NCBI GenBank assembly: GCA_039000515.1
Contig: JBCFYV010000012.1
Coordinates: forward strand, 32,389,397-32,453,396
Source: Timema cristinae
Lineage: Eukaryota; Arthropoda; Insecta; Phasmatodea; Timematidae
DNA: 64,000 nucleotides
Reading direction: 5' to 3'
Shown: positions 33,020 through 44,789 of the stretch, piece after piece
Numbering within the stretch: the first letter of the stretch is position 1
How the letters are laid out: each line of letters starts with the position of its first letter
The notes under the pieces: generated by a model
Databases searched by the model: none
What the model was told of the DNA's origin: nothing
Seen by the model: only the letters and a program-made list of their open reading frames with translations
Program-made: the position numbers and the translations under genes

Positions 33020-35280
33020 TAGGGCTAGGATTTTGATGACCTAAAAATGTATATAAAATGTCCTATTAAAAATGCAATTATGACCCAAATTTTTTAAAAA
33101 ATGCTCTTTAAAACTAAAAAAATTACAAAAAAAATGATATTTTTTTCCCTACTAAAACAAGTAAACCAAAACGAAACTTTAAAATGTAATTTAACGTTCC
33201 GTTTCTGTGCCAAACTAAAAGTTTTTATTTTTTAAACAAAAAATATTCCATATAAAATAAAACAAGGAAAAGACATAACAATTCAACTTACATTTTCTGA
33301 CAGTTTAATTTGACATGGCAAACTTAAGAGTTTTTATGTCAACAGTCCAGAATTGCAATGCACAACAAAAATCATGTGCATATTTTCGAAAGAGAATGAT
33401 TTTCTATTATCTGCTAGCAATGCTTTAAACATAGAGAAGCTCCTTTCCACTTCTACTGATACCACAGGAGCATACTTGAAATAAACTACGTTGCTTTGTT
33501 CAAAATCTCCTGAAAATTCCCCAAGGGAAAAGTTTTTCCCTGATAGCACATCTGAAATTAAGCACAGAATTTCATTTTTTTCATTTTTTTTTAACTTGCT
33601 AAATTTTCTTTCACACAGCCTTTCACACTTTTCAAGGCACAATATTTAGGTCATCCACAGCTTTCTTGATCAAATCTATTTGATCAACTCTATTTGATCA
33701 ATTAATAGCACTGCTGACTTCTCCAAAGAAGTAATGACACTAGGCAGAAATCCAAAATTTGACTTTAGGTAGGAAAATTTACTTACAATTTTAGGATCAG
33801 AAAGAAGTTCCTGCACAACTTTAATTGAGGTTGCTTCATTGCTGTCAAATGAGTCTATGATCTTTTTCACAACTTGGAAGTTCTCACAGTAATAGTTGCA
33901 TGCATCAATTCAAGTCCCCCACCTGGTTAAAATGGGAGCCGGTGGCAAAGGAACATTCGGGGCCTCCGACTTGAATGATGCCACTCGATATGGTACCCTC
34001 AGAAAAGCTTTCTTCACGCACTCAATCAGCTGGTCAACTTCGATAAATTACCCTCATATTCCTTCAGCAACTTTGTGACAGGCATGTGCTGGACGTGCTA
34101 GGTGCACCATTTCTGAGTTCAGTGCTTTGAGAGCCTTCTCAGCCTTCAGTCACGAAGAGCAGGATATTGCCGTGTTGGATGCCGTTGGGCCATATTAAGC
34201 TCAAGGACCTATCATAGAGTTTGCTTATTGTAGAAAAATTAAATTTTTCTAAATGTTCATATTTGATGAGAAAATGTTCGCCAGGGCAATCTTCTTCCGT
34301 TGTACCTACCATTACGTTAGCTACATATCATCCTAAAGAGTCAGTTGTCTCATCCATAGACACCCATATTTTATTTTCTGTTACTTTTTCTCATATCTTC
34401 TTCATGGTGTTTTCATAGCAACGGCTGACATAACCTTTTTCTTAGTGTGGAGGAGTCCGGCTAAGACTTCCCAGTGTGCTTTTCTAAAAAGCCGCGCAAT
34501 CTCGGATTGTTAACTTTGCTCAAGGGAATATCAGCACAATTCTTCGTAAAATGCAGAATGTTTTGAAAACTCACTGGTTTGGTCAAGGAGCATTTGCATT
34601 AGTTTTTTTCTCATCCTGGAATCGTTGAAGACCTCGTTTGTGTTTTTCTCTCTTGACATGCTGCTGAACAGTAAATTTCTTTTCTGCGGCAGCTCTCACG
34701 TGACAAATTTTGCACTATAGTATCTATCTATTGGTAGAGAATACTTTTTTCTCCATATACAGCAGCGAAAAGTTTTAATTTAAGTGTGGAACTTTCTTTC
34801 ACTTTAGGCGTGTTGACTGTTTCAATTCACATAAGCCACACGTGCAGCATCCGAAAAAATGTAGAGACAATGAGCCACCGTTATCTGCAAAACTTGCTTA
34901 CACTAGTTTAGACGAGATCATTTACAGCCTCACTATGTTAGAGTGGAGGGGTAAGAACTAGCCAGCTATCACCGGCTTGAAGGAAGAGACGGGGGAGGAG
35001 TGAAAGTAATTTATCCCCCCGTCTTGGCACCACCGTTTGTTATTACGTGTGTAAGGGTGTTCTAATCATGGGCAAATGACTCAAAAATAACAAAAATTAT
35101 TTAAATGACCGAAAAACATTTATAAATGCCATATTCACGGAAAAACATGAAAAAATGAAAAAAAAATGTCTTAACAAAGATACTTAAATAAACAAAGTTT
35201 CTTATGAAACACATTTGTATATACTTGAACAACGTTACAGGTTTAAAAAAAAATGCAAAGACATAAAAGTCCTAGCCCTA
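33020..35280 (-). mobile_element. hAT-superfamily DNA transposon with intact ends and TSD
   Basis: Perfect 11-bp terminal inverted repeats TAGGGCTAGGA lie at 33,020-33,030 and, inverted, at 35,270-35,280. A perfect 8-bp target-site duplication GTCATGAA flanks them at 33,012-33,019 and 35,281-35,288. An 8-bp duplication and YARNG-type ends are the hAT signature. The 2,261-bp element encloses a minus-strand hAT transposase remnant. Confidence 0.93.
33334..34860 (-). pseudogene. hAT transposase remnant (BED finger to C-terminal dimerisation domain)
   Basis: On the minus strand, in order: a BED-like zinc-finger remnant (AAAEKKFTVQQHVKREKHKR, about 34,640-34,700), then the catalytic-core words IWVSMDETTDSLG (about 34,340-34,375) and PGEHFLIKYEHLEKFNFSTI. 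After a degraded centre comes the intact stretch KKIIDSFDSNEATSIKVVQE to LLIDQIELIK (33,870-33,676). The C-terminal hAT dimerisation domain VEVERSFSMFKALLADNRKS ends at a stop at 33,334. Frameshifts and stops throughout (for example where the DETTD block is followed by an in-frame stop) make it inactive. The best fit is the CGGBP1-like hAT group. The enzyme cut and pasted the element by recognising its terminal repeats. The first and last thirds read far better than the middle. Confidence 0.85.
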
Positions 35281-35288
35281 GTCATGAA

Positions 35289-35550
35289 GATGGTGCGCGA
35301 GCTTGAGAGCGGATAAGGGGTTTCCACAAACACGCTGCCTCAGACACGATGTCCACTACAATATGTATGGATGAATGGCTGTTGCCGTTTAGTGCATAGT
35401 GGCGCGTGACTTCCTTCACCATCTATCCGAGTACATTTATAGATTGCACCCTAGTATAGTCACAATCAACATATAGCGGGCGGGCTTTTCTATGGTCGCT
35501 GTCATTGACTCACCATTAAAATTATGATATTCATGATTGTTATATTAAGT
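35289..35550. other. Intergenic, nothing recognised
   Basis: Less AT-rich than average (gtggcgcgtgacttcc, atagcgggcgggctttt) but without a supported gene. Confidence 0.35.
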
Positions 35551-35551
35551 G

Positions 35552-35672
35552 TTTCACCCGCATTGGTGGTCACGTGGATTAAATGTCAGTTTTTCCTAAA
35601 CCAGCTCCCACTTTTCTTAACGCAAATGCGAGTACATTTATTCTCAGTTTTGCCTTCTTCGTCCATAATATT
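35552..35672 (+). repeat. SINE-C fragment
   Basis: cacccgcattggtggtcacgtgg head start joins directly to tttttcctaaaccagctccc and acgcaaatgcgagtacattt. The middle of the head is deleted. Confidence 0.5.
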
Positions 35673-35794
35673 ATAGGGTAAATAAATGTGGAGTGGAAAG
35701 TCTATACGGGAATTGGGACGAGGCGGGGAAAAATGAGCGAAGTGTATTAGGCTACCACTCGTTCGCATATTTACACAAATGGAATATACATAAG

Positions 35795-36048
35795 ACCTGC
35801 TTCAGTGGCTGCACGGTCCGAGGCGTCACATTCAAAATAGACTAGACTGCCAATGACAGGGAGATAGGGTTTCGATCCTCGGTTGGGTGTATAGAGGATC
35901 TTTCCTAAATGGTTTTCCACTCTTCCTCCACGCTAATTATTAGTGTACACTTCCTCTAAATTCAACCTTCCGCATACTTAACACATTAGCATATTGTGCA
36001 ATTAGTATACAGGCATATAAACTAAACCTGTAATAAGACGCAGTGCAA
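35795..36048 (+). repeat. SINE-C, near full length
   Basis: Head gcttcagtggctgcacggtc and B box ggtttcgatcctcgg, body cctaaatggttttccactctt, and tail aacctgtaataagacgcagtgc. Confidence 0.75.
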
Positions 36049-36049
36049 T

Positions 36050-36222
36050 TTTTTTTAGAAAGGTAGAATTTATATTGAACGTTCCTGCATTTGCATGGAG
36101 GGAGAGTGGGCAACCTCTTGAGAAAAGCCACCTCAGTATACCCGACTGGAATTTGTAACCCAACTTCCCCGTCATTGGAAAACAGATCTTAGCTCGCATG
36201 CCCATCGATGCAGGCTTATAAC
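36050..36222 (-). repeat. SINE-C, 5' part
   Basis: Minus-strand body cctgcatttgcatggagg and head near acccgactggaatttgtaacc. It abuts the plus-strand SINE before it, tail to tail. Confidence 0.6.
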
Positions 36223-36235
36223 ACATATTTTTGGG

Positions 36236-36345
36236 CACCGTTCTAGTTAAACGCTTATGCACTAACCACGCTAATGTGCTGGGTATGAGGATGGTTAATG
36301 GAAGGAGAGTGGAAAACCATTCACAAAAATCACCCCCAGACTTTG
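36236..36345 (-). repeat. SINE-B/C 3' part
   Basis: Minus-strand tail remnant gttctagttaaacgctt, then cactaaccacgctaatgtgc and gagagtggaaaaccattc. The head is absent. Confidence 0.55.
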
Positions 36346-36599
36346 TTTTTCGTTATTTTGGGTATTTTACCAATAATTTCTGATTACTATTATTTGTTTG
36401 AGGTATTTAACGACCCCTTTCTGAACCGACTGATTATAGCAGCGCACGAGGATCTCAATGAGCGAGAGTGAAAGCGCCTACCAGTTTTGCCGGGAAAGGT
36501 ATTTTCACATAATTTCCAGGGTTATTTTACATGCCACTATTGACATGGGACCGATGGCTTTACTTTCCCTTCGAAGAAAGTTATGCTATGGATTGTTAT

Positions 36600-36805
36600 C
36601 GCTCAAGAGAAATCAGTCAACCCCAACGGGGTTTTAACCCTCGAACATCTCGTCCTGAGGCGAGCACTTTACCCCAAGTCCACCAAGATCGACCACCCTT
36701 GGTAAACTTGAACAGGATTTGAACCCATATCTCCCCATCGTTGGCAGTCCAGTTTATTGTGAGAGTGATGCCTTGGACCATGCGGGCATCGATGCGGATT
36801 TTAAA
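36600..36805 (-). repeat. tRNA-like SINE heads, two in series
   Basis: At 36,612-36,680 the minus strand has a tRNA-like head of a different type (gtaaagtgctcgcctcag, then gagggttaaaacccc). At 36,690-36,800 it has a SINE-C head (B box gatttgaaccc, and gagagtgatgccttggacc on the plus strand). Confidence 0.5.
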
Positions 36806-37019
36806 ACACATTACTCCACAGGTTAACAAGAGGTGTGAGAATATAAAATAAGTTAAACATTTCTAATATAAATGCCCAAATTGATCTTATTTTGGAAATT
36901 TTAGTGCATATAGGCTTCCCAGAAAATTAACTCATCTTTCATTGACAGGAAAATTTCATCATTATGTTCTTTTAATCTTTGAGTATTCATTGGTACATAC
37001 AAACTATGTATCAACTCGT

Positions 37020-37198
37020 ATCGCACTTGGTCGCCGTTGACGGGAGAGTTTGGGTTTAAGTCCCAGCCAGGTGCAATGGGACTGTATTTTCTTGATGTTT
37101 TTCCATTTATTAATGTGGTTGAATTTCTATTTGCTTATACCTACACTTAATATTAAGTAGTTGCTAGCACTTGTCTAGGAGTTTGTTGCTAAAAAATA
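37020..37198 (+). repeat. SINE-D type, degenerate
   Basis: Head tggtcgccgttgacgggaga with B box gggtttaagtccc, then ccaggtgcaatgggac and a 3' end of agtagttgctagcacttg and tgttgctaaaaa. It directly precedes the large minisatellite. Confidence 0.55.
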
Positions 37199-37249
37199 TA
37201 ATTTGGACTTTTGCTCTACTTGCATCTTCTTGTCCATTCCTATAACTTA

Positions 37250-40216
37250 CTCACTAGTACTCTTGTGTTTGTCCACCCCTGTTCATATTTCACTAGTGCT
37301 CTTGAGCTTGTCCACCTCTGTTCATACTTCAGTAGTGCTCTTGTGTTTGTCCGCCCCTGTTCATATTTCACTAGTACTCTTGTGTTTGTCCGCCCCTGTT
37401 CATATTTCACTAGTGCTCTTGAGCTTGTCCGCCTCTGTTCATATTTCACTAGTGCTCTTGAGCTTGTCCGCCTCTGTTCATATTTCACTAGTACTCTTGT
37501 GTTTGTCCGCCTCTGTTCATATTTCACTAGTACTCTTGTGTTTGCCCGCCCCTGTTCATATTTCACTAGTGCTCTTGAGCTTGTCCGCCTCTGTTCTTAT
37601 TTTACTAGTGCTCTTGAGCTTGTCCGCCTTTGTTCATACTTAACTAGTACTCTTGTGTTTGTCCGCCTCTGTTGATATTTCACTAGTACTCTTGTGTTTG
37701 TCCGCCTCTGTTCATACTTCACTAGTACTCTTGTGTTTGTCCACCCCTGTTCATAATTCAGTAGTACTCTTGTGTTTGTCCACCCCTGTTGATATTTCAC
37801 TAGTACTCTTGTGTTTGTCTGCCCCTGTTCATACTTCACTAGTACCCTTGTGTTTGTCTGCCCCTGTTCATATTTCACTAGTACTCTTGTGTTTGTCCGC
37901 CCCTGTTCATATTTCACTAGTGCTCTTGAGCTTGTCCGCCTCTGTTCATATTTCACTAGTACTCTTGTGTTTGTCTGCCCCTGTTCATATTTCACTAGTA
38001 CTCTTGTGTTTATCCACCCCTGTTCATAATTCAGTAGTACTCTTGTGTATGTCCACCCCTGTTCATATTTCACTAGTACTCTTGTGTTTGTCTGCCCCTG
38101 TTCATACTTCACTAGTACCCTTGTGTTTGTCTGCCCCTGTTCATATTTCACTAGTACTCTTGTGTTTGTCCGCCCCTGTTGATATTTCACTAGTACTCTT
38201 GTGTTTGTCTGCCCGTGTTCATATTTCACTAGTACTCTTGTGTTTATCCGCCTCTGTTCATATTTCAGTAGTGCTCTTGTGTTTGTCCGCCCCTGTTCAT
38301 ACTTCACTAGTACTCTTGTGTTTGTCCGCCTCTGTTCATATTTCACTAGTGCTCTTGAGCTTGTCCGCCTCTGTTCATATTTCAGTAGTGCTCTTGTGTG
38401 TGTCCGCCCCTGTTCATATTTCACTAGTACTCTTGTGTTTGTCCGCCCCTGTTCATATTTCACTAATACTATTGTGTTTGTCCGCCTCTGTTCATACTTC
38501 AGTAGTGCTCTTGTGTTTGTCTGCCCCTGTTCATACTTCACTAGTACCCTTGTGTTTGTCTGCCCCTGTTCATATTTCACTAGTACTATTGTGTTTGTCC
38601 GCCCCTTGTTCATACTTCACTAGTATTCTTGTGTTTGCCCGCCCCTTGTTCATATTTCATTAGTACTCTTGTGTTTGCCCGCCCCTTGTTCATATTTCAC
38701 TAGTACTCTTGTGTTTGTCCGCCCCTGTTGATACTTCACTAGTACTCTTGTGTTTGCCCGCCCCTTGTTCATACTTCACTAGTACTCTTGTGTTTGCCCG
38801 CCCCTTGTTCATACTTCAGTAGTACTCTTGTGTTTGTCCGCCCCTGTTCATATTTCACTAGTACTCTTGTGTTTGCCCGCCCCTGTTCATATTTCACTAG
38901 TACTCTTGTGTTTGTCTGCTCTGTTCATACTTCACTAGTACTCTTGTGTTTGTCTGCCCCTGTTCATATTTCACTAGTACTCTTGTGTTTGTCCGCCCCT
39001 GTTCATATTTCACTAGTGCTCTTGAGCTTGTCCGCCTCTGTTCATACTTCACTAGTACTCTTGTGTTTGTCCGCCCCTGTTCATAATTCAGTAGTACTCT
39101 TCTGTTTATCCACCCCTGTTGATATTTCACTAGTACTCTTGTGTTTGTCCACCCCTGTTCATACTTCACTAGTACTCTTGTGTTTGTCCACCCCTGTTCA
39201 TACTTCACTAGTGCTCATGTGTTTGTCCACCCCTGTTCATACTTAAGTAGTACTCTTGTGTTTGTCCACCCTTGTTGATATTTCACTAGTACTCTTGAGG
39301 TTGTCCGCCCGTGTTCATATTTCACTAGTACTCTTATGTAGTTCCGCCCCTGTTCATATTTCACTAGTACTCTTGTGTTTGTCCGCCCCTGTTGATATTT
39401 CACTAGTACTCTTGTGTTTGTCCGCCACTGTTCATATCTCATTAGTACTCTTGTGTTTGTCCACCACAGTTCATATTTCACTAGTACTCTTGTGTTTGTC
39501 CACCCCTGTTCATACTTCAGTAGTACTCTTGTGTTTGTCTGCCCCTGTTCATATCTCACTAGTACTCTTGTGTTTGTCTGCCACTGTTCATATTTCACTA
39601 GTACTCTTGTGTTAGTCCGCCCCTGTTCATAACTCACTAGTACTCTTGTGTTTGTCCACCCCTGTTCATATTTCACTAGTACTCTTGTGTTTTTCCGCCT
39701 CTGATTATATTTCACTAGTACTTTTGTGTTTGTCCACCCCTGTTCATATTTCAGTAGAGCTCTTGTGTTTGTCTGCCCCTGTTAATACTTCTCTAGTACT
39801 CTTGTGTTTGCCCCCCTTGTTCATATTTCACTAGTGCTCTTGTGTTTGTCCGCCACTGTTCATATTTCACTAGTACTCTTGTGTTTGTCCGCCCCTGTTC
39901 ATATTTCACTAGTACTCTTGTGTTTGTCCACCCCTGTTCATACTTCACTAGTGCTCATGTGTTTGTCCACCCCTGTTCATACTTAAGTAGTACTCTTGTG
40001 TTTGTCTGCCCCTGTTCATATTTCACTAGTACTCTTGTGTTTGTCCACCCCTGTTCATATTTCACTAGTACTCTTGTGTTTGTCCGCCACTGTTCATATT
40101 TCACTAGTACTCTTGTGTTTGTCCGCCACTGTTCATATTTCACTAGTACTCTTGTGTTTGTCCGCCTCTGTTAATACTTCAGTAGTACTCTTGTGTTTGT
40201 CTGCCCCTGTTCATAT
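37250..40216. repeat. Higher-order repeat copy 1 within the 39-bp array
   Basis: The order of unit variants here is repeated in copy 2. The variant block starting gtccacccct at 37,271 recurs at 40,238 (2,967 bp on), cactaatact at 38,461 recurs at 41,348 (2,887), tctgttt at 39,101 recurs at 42,107 (3,006), and cctctgttaat at 40,165 recurs at 43,250 (3,085). Offset changes are whole-unit gains or losses plus a few bases. Confidence 0.88.
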
Positions 40217-43200
40217 TTCACTAGTACTCTTGTGTTTGTCCACCCCTGTTCATATTTCACTAGTGCTCTTGAGCTTGTCCACCTCTGTTCATACTTCAGT
40301 AGTGCTCTTGTGTTTGTCCGCCCCTGTTCATATTTCACTAGTACTCTTGTGTTTGTCCGCCCCTGTTCATATTTCACTAGTGCTCTTGAGCTTGTCCGCC
40401 TCTGTTCATATTTCACTAGTGCTCTTGAGCTTGTCCGCCTCTGTTCATATTTCACTAGTACTCTTGTGTTTGTCCGCCTCTGTTCATATTTCACTAGTAC
40501 TCTTGTGTTTGCCCGCCCCTGTTCATATTTCACTAGTGCTCTTGAGCTTGTCCGCCTCTGTTCATATTTCACTAGTGCTCTTGAGCTTGTCCGCCTTTGT
40601 TCATACTTAACTAGTACTCTTGTGTTTGTCCGCCTCAGTTGATATTTCACTAGTACTCTTGTGTTTGTCCACCCCTGTTCATACTTCACTAGTACTCTTG
40701 TGTTTGTCCACCCCTGTTCATAATTCAGTAGTACTCTTGTGTTTGTCCACCCCTGTTGATATTTCACTAGTACTCTTGTGTTTGTCTGCCCTGTTCATAC
40801 TTCACTAGTATTCTTGTGTTTGTCTGCCCCTGTTCATATTTCACTAGTACTCTTGTGTTTGTCCGCCCCTGTTCATATTTCACTAGTACTCTTGTGTTTA
40901 TCCACCCCTGTTCATAATTCAGTAGTACTCTTGTGTATGTCCACCCCTGTTCATATTTCACTAGTACTCTTGTGTTTGTCTGCCCCTGTTCATACTTCAC
41001 TAGTACCCTTGTGTTTGTCTGCCCCTGTTCATATTTCACTAGTACTCTTGTGTTTGTCCGCCCTGTTGATATTTCACTAGTACTCTTGTGTTTGTCTGCC
41101 CCTGTTCATATTTCACTAGTACTCTTGTGTTTGTCCGCCTCTGTTCATATTTCAGTAGTGCTCTTGTGTTTGTCCGCCCCTGTTCATACTTCACTAGTAC
41201 TCTTGTGTTTGTCCGCCTCTGTTCATATTTCACTAGTGCTCTTGAGCTTGTCCGCCTCTGTTCATATTTCAGTAGTGCTCTTGTGTTTGTCCGCCCCTGT
41301 TCATATTTCACTAGTACTCTTGTGTTTGTCCGCCCCTGTTCATATTTCACTAATACTATTGTGTTTGTCCGCCTCTGTTCATACTTCAGTAGTGCTCTTG
41401 TGTTTGTCTACCCCTGTTCATACTTCACTAGTACCCTTGTGTTTGTCTGCCCCTGTTCATATTTCACTAGTACTATTGTGTTTGTCCGCCCCTTGTTCAT
41501 ACTTCACTAGTATTCTTGTGTTTGCCCGCCCCTTGTTCATATTTCACTAGTACTCTTGTGTTTAACCGCCCCTTGTTCATATTTCACTAGTACTCTTGTG
41601 TTTGTCCGCCCCTGTTGATATTTCACTAGTACTATTGTATTTGCCCGCCCCTTGTTCATATTTCACTAGTACTCTTGTGTTTAACCGCCCCTGTTCATAT
41701 TTCACTAGTACTCTTGTGTTTGTCCGCCCCTGTTGATACTTCACTAGTACTCTTGTGTTTGCCCGCCCCTTGTTCATACTTCACTAGTACTCTTGTGTTT
41801 GCCCGCCCCTTGTTCATACTTCAGTAGTACTCTTGTGTTTGTCCGCCCCTGTTCATATTTCACTAGTACTCTTGTGTTTGCCCGCCCCTGTTCATATTTC
41901 ACTAGTACTCTTGTGTTTGTCTGCCCCTGTTCATACTTCACTAGTACTCTTGTGTTTGTCTGCCCTTGTTCATATTTCACTAGTACTCTTGTGTTTGTCC
42001 GCCCCTGTTCATATTTCACTAGTGCTCTTGAGCTTGTCCGCCTCTGTTCATACTTCACTAGTACTCTTGTGTTTGTCCGCCCCTGTTCATAATTCAGTAG
42101 TACTCTTCTGTTTGTCCACCCCTGTTGATATTTCACTAGTACTCTTGTGTTTGTCCACCCCTGTTCATACTTCACTAGTACTCTTGTGTTTGTCCACCCC
42201 TGTTCATACTTCACTAGTGCTCATGTGTTTGTCCACCCTTGTTCATACTTAAGTAGTACTCTTGTGTTTGTCCACCCTTGTTGATATTTCACTAGTACTC
42301 TTGAGGTTGTCCGCCCGTGTTCATATTTCACTAGTACTCTTATGTAGTTCCGCCCCTGTTCATATTTCACTAGTACTCTTGTGTTTGTCCGCCCCTGTTG
42401 ATATTTCACTAGTACTCTTGTGTTTGTCCGCCACTGTTCATATCTCATTAGTACTCTTGTGTTTGTCCGCCACAGTTCATATTTCACTAGTACTCTTGTG
42501 TTTGTCCACCCCTGTCCATACTTCAGTAGTACTCTTGTGTTTGTCTGCCCCTGTTCATATCTCACTAGTACTCTTGTGTTTGTCTGCCACTGTTCATATT
42601 TCACTAGTACTCTTGTGTTAGTCCGCCCCTGTTCATATCTCACTAGTACTCTTGTGTTTGTCCACCCCTGTTCATATTTCACTAGTACTCTTGTGTTTTT
42701 CCGCCCCTGATCATATTTCACTAGTACTCTTGTGTTTGTCCACCCCTGTTCATATTTCAGTAGAGCTCTTGTGTTTGTCCGCCCCTGTTAATACTTCTCT
42801 AGTACTCTTGTGTTTGCCCGCCCCTTGTTCATATTTCACTAGTGCTCTTGTGTTTGTCCGCCACTGTTCATATTTCACTAGTACTCTTGTGTTTGTCCGC
42901 CCCTGTTCATATTTCACTAGTACTCTTGTGTTTGTCCACCCCTGTTCATACTTCACTAGTGCTCATGTGTTTGTCCACCCCTGTTCATACTTAAGTAGTA
43001 CTCTTGTGTTTGTCTGCCCTGTTCATATTTCACTAGTACTCTTGTGTTTGTCCACCCCTGTTCATATTTCACTAGTACTCTTGTGTTTGTCCGCCACTGT
43101 TCATATTTCACTAGTACTCTTGTGTTTTTCCGCCACTGTTAATACTTCAGTAGTACTCTTGTATTTGTCTGCCCCTGTTCATATTTCACTAGTACTCTTG

Positions 43201-43330
43201 TGTTTGTCCGCCACTGTTCATATTTCACTAGTATTCTTGTGTTTGTCCGCCTCTGTTAATACTTCAGTAGTACTCTTGTGTTTGTCTGCCCCTGTTCATA
43301 TTTCACTAGTACTCTTGTGTTTGTCCACCC
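40217..43330. repeat. Higher-order repeat copy 2 within the 39-bp array
   Basis: Near-identical to copy 1 for long stretches. It lacks about two units in the first third, has about three extra units near 41,580-41,700 and two more near 43,130-43,210. After about 43,330 the variant order no longer follows copy 1. Confidence 0.85.
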
Positions 43331-44785
43331 CTGTTCATACTTCAGTAGTACTCTTGTGTTTGTCCACCCCTGTTGATATTTCACTAATACTCTTATGTTT
43401 GTCCGCCTCTGTTCATACTTCAGTAGTGTTCTTGTGTTTGTCCACCCTGTTCATATTTCACTAGTGATCTTGTGTTTGCCCGCCCCTGTTCATATTTCAC
43501 TATTACTCTTGTGTTTGTCCGCCACTGTTCATACTTCAGTAGTGCTTTTGTGTTTGTCCGCCCCTGTTAATACTTCTCTAGTACTATTGTGTTTGCCTGC
43601 CCCTTGTTCATATTACACTAGTGCTCTTGTGTTTGTCCGCCACTGTTAATATTTCAGTAGTACTCTTGTGTTTGTCCACCCCTGTTAATACTTCTCTAGT
43701 ACTCTTGTGTTTGCCCGCCCCTTGTTCATATTTCACTAGTGCTCTTGTGTTTGTCCGCCACTGTTCATATTTCACTAGTACTCTTGTGTTTGTCTGCCCC
43801 TGTTCATTCTTCAGTAGTGCTCTTGTGTTTGTCCACCCCTGTTCATACTTCAGTAGTGCTCTTGTGTTTGTCCGCCCCTGTTAATACTTCTCTAGTACTC
43901 TTGTGTTTGCCCGCCCCTTGTTCATATTTCACTAGTGCTCTTGTGTTTGTCCGCCACTGTTCATATTTCACTAGTACTCTTGTGTTTGTCCGCCCCTGTT
44001 CATACTTGAGTAGTGCTCTTGTGTTTGTCCACCCCTGTTCATACTTCAGTAGTGCTCTTGTGTTTGCCCGCCCCTGTTCATATTTCACTAGTACTCTTGT
44101 GTTTGTCCGCCCCTGTTGATATTTTACTAGTACTCTTGTGTTTGTCCGCCCTGTTCATATTTCACTAGTACTCTTGTGTTTGTCCGCCCCTGTTCATACT
44201 TCAGTAGTACTCTTGTGTTTGTCCGCCTCTGTTCATACTTCAGTAATGCTCTTGTGTTTGTCCACCCCTGTTCATATTTCACTAATACTCTTGTGTTTGT
44301 CCGCCTCTGTTCATACTTCAGTAGTGCTCTTGTGTTTGTCTACCCCTGTTCATATTTCAGTAGTACTCTTGTGTTTGTCCGCCCCCGTTCATATTTCATT
44401 AGTACTCTTGTGTTTGTCCGCCCCTGTTCATATTTCACTAGTAATCTTGTGTTTGTCCACCCCTGTTCATATTTCACTAGTACTCTTGTGTTTGTCCGCC
44501 CTTGTTGATATTTCACTAGTACTCTTGTGTTTTCCGCCCCTGTTCATATTTCACTAGTACTCTTGTGTTTGTCCGCCCCTGTTCATATTTCACTAGTACT
44601 CTTTTGTTTGTCCTCCTCTGTTCATACTTCAGTAGTGCTCTTGTGTTTGTCCACCCCTGTTCATATATCACTAGTACTATTGTGTTTGTCCACCCCTTTT
44701 CATATATCACTAGTACTCTTGTGTTAGCCCTCCTCTGTTCATACTGTACTAGTGTTCTTGTTCTTGTGCTTGTCCACCCCTCTAC
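43331..44785. repeat. Distal part of the 39-bp array with short local blocks
   Basis: A block of about five units (ttaatacttctctagtac, then cccgccccttgttcat, then cgccactgttcat) repeats at about 43,567, 43,685 and 43,869. The last units decay (ttcttgttcttgtgcttgtc) and the array ends near 44,785. Confidence 0.75.
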
Positions 44786-44789
44786 GGTC

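Larger units (their letters stand above)
37220..44785. repeat. 39-bp minisatellite array, about 190 units
   Basis: The unit is 39 bp with ACTAGT (a SpeI site in most units), CTCTTGTGTTTGTC and CGCCCCTGTTCATA; period checked at 40,025 to 40,064. Variants alternate (AGTACTC or AGTGCTC, TTGAGCTTGTC, CACTG, TTGATA, CCCCTTGTTC), and some units are 38 or 40 bp. The plus strand is about 72% pyrimidine. Since 39 is 13 codons and the unit lacks stops in most frames, both strands show long chance open frames (minus-strand unit VLVKYEQGRTNTR). These are interrupted by the 38- and 40-bp units and by frame loss, so I treat the array as non-coding. Confidence 0.96.

Noticed and set aside
37597..38613. Long open frame on the minus strand encoding a 13-residue basic repeat
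   Set aside because: Open frames of similar length exist on the opposite strand and in other frames because the 39-bp unit has few stops. Units of 38 and 40 bp break every frame. No start context, signal peptide or splice signals support a protein.
37220..44785. CRISPR array
   Set aside because: Units are directly contiguous with no unique spacers, and the genome context is eukaryotic.
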